Assembly (NCBI GenBank): GCA_034664165.1 | Contig: JAXDIE010000157.1 | Coordinates: 1-8,244 of the forward strand | Source of the DNA: JACCVG01 sp034664165 | GTDB taxonomy: Bacteria; Actinomycetota; Thermoleophilia; Solirubrobacterales; Thermoleophilaceae | Direction: 5' to 3' | DNA: 8,244 bases | Shown: piece by piece, positions 4,416 to 8,244 of the stretch | Layout: each line of letters begins with the position of its first letter | How positions within the stretch are numbered: the stretch's first letter is position 1 | Program-made: the position numbers and the translations under genes | Notes under the pieces: generated by a model | Seen by the model: the letters and a program-made list of their open reading frames with translations, nothing else | What the model was told of the DNA's origin: nothing | Database searches by the model: none

Positions 4416-5843
4416 TCAGGGCTGATCGGCAAAGCGGGTCACGCCGGCGAACGAGCCCGCATACGCAGACCCGTCGGGGCCGAGCACCACGGCTCCGCCC
4501 TCGCTGTTGAAGCCAAGGCCCTCGCCCGACAGCGAATCGAAGCGCAGGCGGCCTGAGCGCCAGTCGATGGCCGCGAGGTTCCACGCGTCGGGGAAGCCCG
4601 CGGGCTTGACCAGGGTGTAGAGCAGCCCGGTGGCGCGCGAGAGCACGGGCTGGGCCGACGGGGAGATCTGATCGCTGGCCCAGGCCTGGCGGCAGCTCTT
4701 GGGGCCGATGTCGATCCGCTCGATTCCGCCCGCAGTGGTCCCCCCCAGCTCGGTAGTGGGCAGGCCGTCGTAGCCGTAGGCGTTGGTGGCCAGCACCGAT
4801 CTGCCGGCGGAAACCAGCTGGGCCTCGATGCTGCCTCCGTGCTTGGTGAAGACCGGGCGGCTGCAGTGGAGCCGGCCCGAGCGCAGGTCGAACACGCGGA
4901 TGGTGGGCGGGTTGAGCGCATCGGCCACCGCCACGTAGCGGCGGTCCACGATCACCGGCGGCGTGCCGGGACCGGGATGGATCCGCCCGGCGTGGGGGTC
5001 GGGGGGCGCAGAGCCCAGTGCCTTGCGCCAGACCACCTTCGGCGCCCCCGAGCGGCCCGCGCGCAGCCTGTAGAGCGCCGAGCGTGTGACCACGTAGGTC
5101 CCCGTGGGGTCGGTGGCTATGTCCTCCGCCGTGCGCTCGCCGAGCTTCAGCGCGTGTGCCGGCCCGCCGGTGCGCGACATGGTGACGACGGTGCCCTGGT
5201 TGCCCACGGCCCAGTCCATGCCGTCGAAGCCCGCGCCCACGGCAAACGGCTGCTCGCCGGCCTTGAGGAGGGGCCCGAGATTGATCCGGCCAAGATCCTG
5301 CAGCGACTTGGCGCCCACGAAGATCGTGTGCACGCTCCTGTCGTTCTCCGGGAGCAGCAGGTTGCCGTCGGGCCGGACAATGAAGTGCGTGCCGCCGCTC
5401 ATGTCGGTGCGGTCGGCATTCGGCCTGATGGCCAGGTTGAGCGCTGCGAGGGTCCCCATGCCGACGGGGTCGACCAGGCGCAGCGACGGGCCCAGCGGGC
5501 CGTTGCAGACGCCGATCAGCTGCCCGCCCGAGCCGAGGGCCAGCGAAGCACAGGTGCCCAGCTGGACCGAGCTGGTGCGATCGGTGCCGTTGCCCAGTGG
5601 CCCCGGATAGGGCGAAAAGCCTCCATTGCCTGCCGCCAGCCCGCTCCCGCTGCGCCCGTTCCGGGCCAGCCAGGGGTTGGTCACCGGCAGTCGCTCATCG
5701 AGCGGGTGCGCCTTTGCGGGAGAGCCCTCGAAGCGCGGCAGCGGGCCATCGAGCGGGCCGGGGATCGGGATCGGGGGAGCCGCCGCAGCGCCCGCCGGGG
5801 CCACAGCCGCCGCGAGCAGCGCGGCGAGGAGCGCTGCCCTCAT
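4416..5843 (-). CDS. Secreted beta-propeller-like protein
   Basis: The 475-residue protein opens with an Ala/Leu-rich signal peptide (about 1-22, AAAAPP at the likely cleavage site) and a Pro-rich linker to about residue 55. The rest is a series of beta-rich repeats typical of WD/PQQ-like propellers: VRPDGNLLLPEND (156-168), ATDPTGTYVVTRSALYRL (243-260), DRRYVAVAD...IRVFDLRSGRL (300-325), LAAIDWRSGRLRFDSL (423-438) and VLGPDGSAYAGS (453-464). Only four cysteines (98, 113, 327, 384) are visible, and they could form two disulfides outside the cell. Propellers of this type are usually scaffolds, sugar- or ligand-binding proteins, or quinoprotein-like enzymes; no catalytic motif is evident. Its ATG overlaps the stop of the sulfatase gene (ATGA, 4 bp), pointing to translational coupling and shared function. 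The exact family is not recognised. Confidence 0.75.
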   Translation of the reverse strand: MRAALLAALLAAAVAPAGAAAAPPIPIPGPLDGPLPRFEGSPAKAHPLDERLPVTNPWLARNGRSGSGLAAGNGGFSPYPGPLGNGTDRTSSVQLGTCASLALGSGGQLIGVCNGPLGPSLRLVDPVGMGTLAALNLAIRPNADRTDMSGGTHFIVRPDGNLLLPENDRSVHTIFVGAKSLQDLGRINLGPLLKAGEQPFAVGAGFDGMDWAVGNQGTVVTMSRTGGPAHALKLGERTAEDIATDPTGTYVVTRSALYRLRAGRSGAPKVVWRKALGSAPPDPHAGRIHPGPGTPPVIVDRRYVAVADALNPPTIRVFDLRSGRLHCSRPVFTKHGGSIEAQLVSAGRSVLATNAYGYDGLPTTELGGTTAGGIERIDIGPKSCRQAWASDQISPSAQPVLSRATGLLYTLVKPAGFPDAWNLAAIDWRSGRLRFDSLSGEGLGFNSEGGAVVLGPDGSAYAGSFAGVTRFADQP

Positions 5844-7627
5844 TGATGAAGCTCGCAGAAGAACCGGGCCACGTCGGCCGGGGTCGCCTTGGAGCCCGTG
5901 ATGCCGTGCGGCAACGCGCCCTCGTAAAGAAAGCGCGTTGGCGTGGGCTGCTGGAAGGGCACCACCAGGTAGCTGCCCGGCTTGAAGTTGATCCAGGGGC
6001 TCGGGAGCCCGCGGTTCGTGATCTCGGCGCTCGGCAGCTCCGGGATGTGGGTGATGATTGGCTTGGCGCCGTAGGCGGGGACGTGGACCGGGGAGTACTT
6101 GGCCTTCTCCCGCTCGTACAGCCAGGCCAGCAAGTCCTTGACCAGGGCTTGATAGCCCTTGTCATTGGCCAGGTTGTGGATCTCGTATGGGTCGTTCCAG
6201 GTGTCGTACATCTCGAGCTCCTGGCTCCCGGGCACCTCCGGGCCGGCGAAGTGCTGCTCTGCGATGGCCACGTACCGGGCGAACTTGTAGCGGCCGTCGT
6301 AGATCTGGCGGATGTGTGATGAGGTCGGCACCGCGGTGCCCACGTTGGTGATCGGGTATTCGTCGATCCGGTAGAGCGTCGAGTCGCGCGGGCCGGCGCT
6401 GTCCGGATCCTCCAGAGCCGATACCAGGCTCTCGCCGCGCAGCCAGGGCCAGCGCTTCACGGGGTCCTTCTCACCCGCGATCTCGAGCAGGGTCGGGACC
6501 AGGTCCACGGCCTCGCCCAGGGCCTGCGAGCGGCGGTTCTTCGGGAACCGCTTGGGATAGACCACGGTGAACGGCACGCGGTTCTGCTCGTCGTAGATCG
6601 TGGTGCCCTTGTTCTGCATCCGGTGCGCGCCGCCCAGCTCGCCGTGGTCCGCCGTGCGCACGATCACTGTGTCGTCGATCGCGCCGGCGTCCATCACTGC
6701 CTTCACCGCGGCGCCCAGCATCTCGTCCGTCCCCACGATCAGGTCGTGGTAGGTGTTGATGTGGCCGCGCCAGTACTCCGGGTCGTTCCACGTGCCCTTC
6801 CCCGTGCCCGCTATCAGCGTCACGACGTCGCGGAACTTCTCCTGGGCGCTCGGCTTGTCCTTGAGGGTGGGATCGGCGTAGAAGGACGGCTCGAGTTGCG
6901 GGTTGTAGTCGGGACGCTTGAAGTCGGCCAGGAAGCCGCGCGGATAGAACTGGATGTCATGCGGGTTGAGCAGGCTCAGCACGCACAGCCAAGGCGTGGC
7001 GTCGCCCGCGTGCTGCTTCAGGAAGTTGATGGCCTGGCCCGTCCACACCGGGTCGTTCGTGTATCCGTCGTTGTAGGCCCCGACGTCCGACGGCGGGGAG
7101 ATGTTGGAGTGGTCGAAGCCGTAGCCCCTGAGTGGGTTGCTCTGCACGGTGTCCAGCGCAGCTTCGAGGTTCGTGGGCGGATCGCCCGGAAACGAGAGGT
7201 GCCACTTGCCAAAGAAGGCCGTCTGGTACCCCATCTCCTTGAACAGATCCCCGATCGTCGGGATCGAGGGATCCATCGTGAACTGGGTGCCCACAACGAA
7301 GGTGCCGTAGACACCCTGCTGGGGCGCGTACATGCCGGTCCAGTAACACGCGCGCGAGGGCGAGCACGCCATCGAGGAGCTGTGGAAGCGGTCGATCCTG
7401 GTGCCGTTCTGGTCCAGCCAGCAGCGGACCGGCGTCGGCAGGTCATCGGGCAGACGGTCCTGGTGGCGCTCCTGGTCGGTCATGAGGATCAGGACATTGG
7501 GCTGTTTCTTGCCCTTGCCCTTGTCGCCCGCGAGCGCGGGTAGCGAGCCGCCCAGGGATGCCACACCCGCCGCCGCAGCCATCCGGCCGCCGCGCTTGAG
7601 CAGGTCACGCCTGTCCGTCGAGCTCAT
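5840..7627 (-). CDS. Tat-exported formylglycine-dependent sulfatase
   Basis: The 595-residue protein is a type I sulfatase. A twin-arginine signal, DRRDLLK (5-11) followed by a hydrophobic Ala/Gly stretch ending near ALAG, indicates folded export by Tat. The catalytic signature is C88-S-P-S-R92 with TG at 97-98, where C88 is converted to formylglycine by a separate generating enzyme that is not in the window. Other ligands are D51 in LILMTDQ, K141/H143 in FFGKWHL, H223 in NPHD, D327/H328 in ADHGE, and K340. The first metal motif is DQ instead of DD, as in choline-sulfatase and phosphonate-monoester-hydrolase-like members, so a sulfate or phosphonate/phosphate ester substrate is possible. C-terminal segments (about 470-595) form the usual small sulfatase domain. 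The ATG at 7625-7627 has AGAGGG 7 bases upstream and overlaps the previous stop by one base (TGATG). Its own stop overlaps the next ATG. Confidence in the fold is high; the substrate is unknown. Confidence 0.93.
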   Translation of the reverse strand: MSSTDRRDLLKRGGRMAAAAGVASLGGSLPALAGDKGKGKKQPNVLILMTDQERHQDRLPDDLPTPVRCWLDQNGTRIDRFHSSSMACSPSRACYWTGMYAPQQGVYGTFVVGTQFTMDPSIPTIGDLFKEMGYQTAFFGKWHLSFPGDPPTNLEAALDTVQSNPLRGYGFDHSNISPPSDVGAYNDGYTNDPVWTGQAINFLKQHAGDATPWLCVLSLLNPHDIQFYPRGFLADFKRPDYNPQLEPSFYADPTLKDKPSAQEKFRDVVTLIAGTGKGTWNDPEYWRGHINTYHDLIVGTDEMLGAAVKAVMDAGAIDDTVIVRTADHGELGGAHRMQNKGTTIYDEQNRVPFTVVYPKRFPKNRRSQALGEAVDLVPTLLEIAGEKDPVKRWPWLRGESLVSALEDPDSAGPRDSTLYRIDEYPITNVGTAVPTSSHIRQIYDGRYKFARYVAIAEQHFAGPEVPGSQELEMYDTWNDPYEIHNLANDKGYQALVKDLLAWLYEREKAKYSPVHVPAYGAKPIITHIPELPSAEITNRGLPSPWINFKPGSYLVVPFQQPTPTRFLYEGALPHGITGSKATPADVARFFCELHQ

Positions 7628-8244
7628 CAGCCCACCCTCTCGATCTTGCCGGTGAGCCCATCGACGACCCAGGCCTTTTCGCCCGCTACCGCGAGAGCCC
7701 GCGGCGAGCCCTTGACTGCGTGCTTTCGCCGCCCGCCGCCCTTCCTCAGCTCCACCACCTGGCCTGCGCCGCCGAGCGCGATCAGCCTTCGCCCGCGCCG
7801 CGTCCAGGCCACGGCACTCGGTAGGCGGCCGGCATGCACCTTGTCGGTCTTGCCGTGATGCAGGTCGAGCTGTGTCACGGTGTCGGCTCTGACGCCGGCG
7901 TGGGTGATCAGAAGGCTTTTTCCGTCGGGCGACACCGCGATCCGGTCCGGCGCCCGGGGCACCTTGAAGGTGTGCTTGATCTTGCCGTCGTCAACGCCCA
8001 CGCGCACGACCTGGTCCGCTCCGGCCAGGGCCACCAGCACCGACTTGCCGCCGGGCTCGGCCACGACGCCGACCGGGGCGATGCCGATCGGCTCGCTCCG
8101 CAGCGGCTTGAGGCTCTCGGAATCAAACAGGTTGATCTCGCCGTCCTCGTCGCCACCGGTCACGGCCAGCACCCGCCCGTCGCCGGCGAAGACGACGCCG
8201 AACGGCGACCGCCCCGCCTGGATGCGGTCGACGAGCTTTGCCGA
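7627..8244 (-). CDS. YVTN-type beta-propeller protein, C-terminal part only
   Basis: The reading frame stays open to the right edge of the window, so the 5' end lies outside; 205 residues are visible. A GTG at 8170-8172 is inside a repeat and is not the likely start. At least five repeats of roughly 40 residues are seen, each opening with a -P-x-x-hydrophobic strand: SPFGVVFAGDGRVLAV (13-28), APVGVVAEPGGKSVLVA (56-72), APDRIAVSPDGKSLLIT (98-114), LPSAVAWTRRGRRLIAL (141-157) and SPRALAVAGEKAWVVD (180-195). This is the YVTN/lactonase-like seven-bladed propeller pattern. Members may be binding scaffolds or lactonases; the fragment shows no catalytic residues I can name. Whether it is exported cannot be told without the N-terminus. 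Its TGA shares one base with the sulfatase ATG, making it the visible first member of the operon. Confidence 0.8.
   Translation of the reverse strand, partial: SAKLVDRIQAGRSPFGVVFAGDGRVLAVTGGDEDGEINLFDSESLKPLRSEPIGIAPVGVVAEPGGKSVLVALAGADQVVRVGVDDGKIKHTFKVPRAPDRIAVSPDGKSLLITHAGVRADTVTQLDLHHGKTDKVHAGRLPSAVAWTRRGRRLIALGGAGQVVELRKGGGRRKHAVKGSPRALAVAGEKAWVVDGLTGKIERVG

Larger units (their letters stand above)
2600..8244 (-). other. Five-gene hydrolase/propeller operon (5' end outside window)
   Basis: Five minus-strand genes run from 8244 to 2600 with junctions of -1, -4, +15 and +10 bp, so one transcript is very likely. No internal gap can hold a promoter; the operon promoter must lie to the right of the window. 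At least three products carry export signals (sulfatase by Tat; the 475-residue propeller and the phosphodiesterase probably by Sec), and the MBL hydrolase looks cytoplasmic. The set fits stepwise handling of an esterified extracellular compound, but this is inference from context. Confidence 0.7.

Noticed and set aside
3279..4556. Plus-strand frame of 425 codons across the phosphodiesterase and MBL genes
   Set aside because: It crosses two well-supported genes and their junction on the other strand, is Arg/Ala/Gly-rich, and shows no motif.
8170..8172. GTG as the start of the right-edge propeller gene
   Set aside because: The frame remains open for 24 more codons to the window edge, and these complete a propeller blade, so the true start lies outside.

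Overview
The window is high-GC, densely coding DNA. Short or overlapping gene junctions, long antisense shadow frames, a P450 of the actinobacterial steroid/lipid type, and TAnnnT-like -10 candidates (one of which would give a leaderless mRNA) suggest a soil or environmental actinobacterium. A deep branch such as Thermoleophilia/Solirubrobacterales is possible, but that placement is inference, because no marker gene is present. No RNA gene, insertion sequence, CRISPR array or tRNA was found. No stretch over 150 bases lacks a gene.

Left part (1-2269) is a divergent cluster. On the minus strand, a short UroD-fold protein (215-943) is followed by the first 21 codons of a hydantoinase/oxoprolinase-family ATPase (1-65), which runs out of the window. 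On the plus strand is a complete cytochrome P450 (1037-2269). The 93-bp divergent promoter between them holds a perfect 26-bp palindrome flanked by two inverted copies of CAGTAGGTTGC. It looks like an operator controlling both directions, and it is the clearest non-coding signal in the window.

Middle (2266-2599): a 77-residue winged-helix-like protein of no recognised family sits tail to tail with the P450, and the two stop codons share one CTAG. Its upstream 100 bp carries several dyads. One of them buries an AGGAGG that is too far from the start codon to serve as a normal ribosome-binding site.

Right part (2600-8244) is a tight minus-strand operon of at least five genes. In transcription order they are: a beta-propeller protein (5' end outside the window), a Tat-exported formylglycine sulfatase, a secreted propeller-like protein, an UlaG-like metallo-beta-lactamase-fold hydrolase, and a secreted type I phosphodiesterase/alkaline-phosphatase-fold protein. 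The first two junctions are 1-bp and 4-bp stop/start overlaps; the last two are gaps of 15 and 10 bp. The combination of two alkaline-phosphatase-superfamily hydrolases, a metal-dependent hydrolase and two propellers suggests a coordinated, largely extracytoplasmic pathway that processes a sulfate or phosphate ester. The substrate cannot be read from the sequence.
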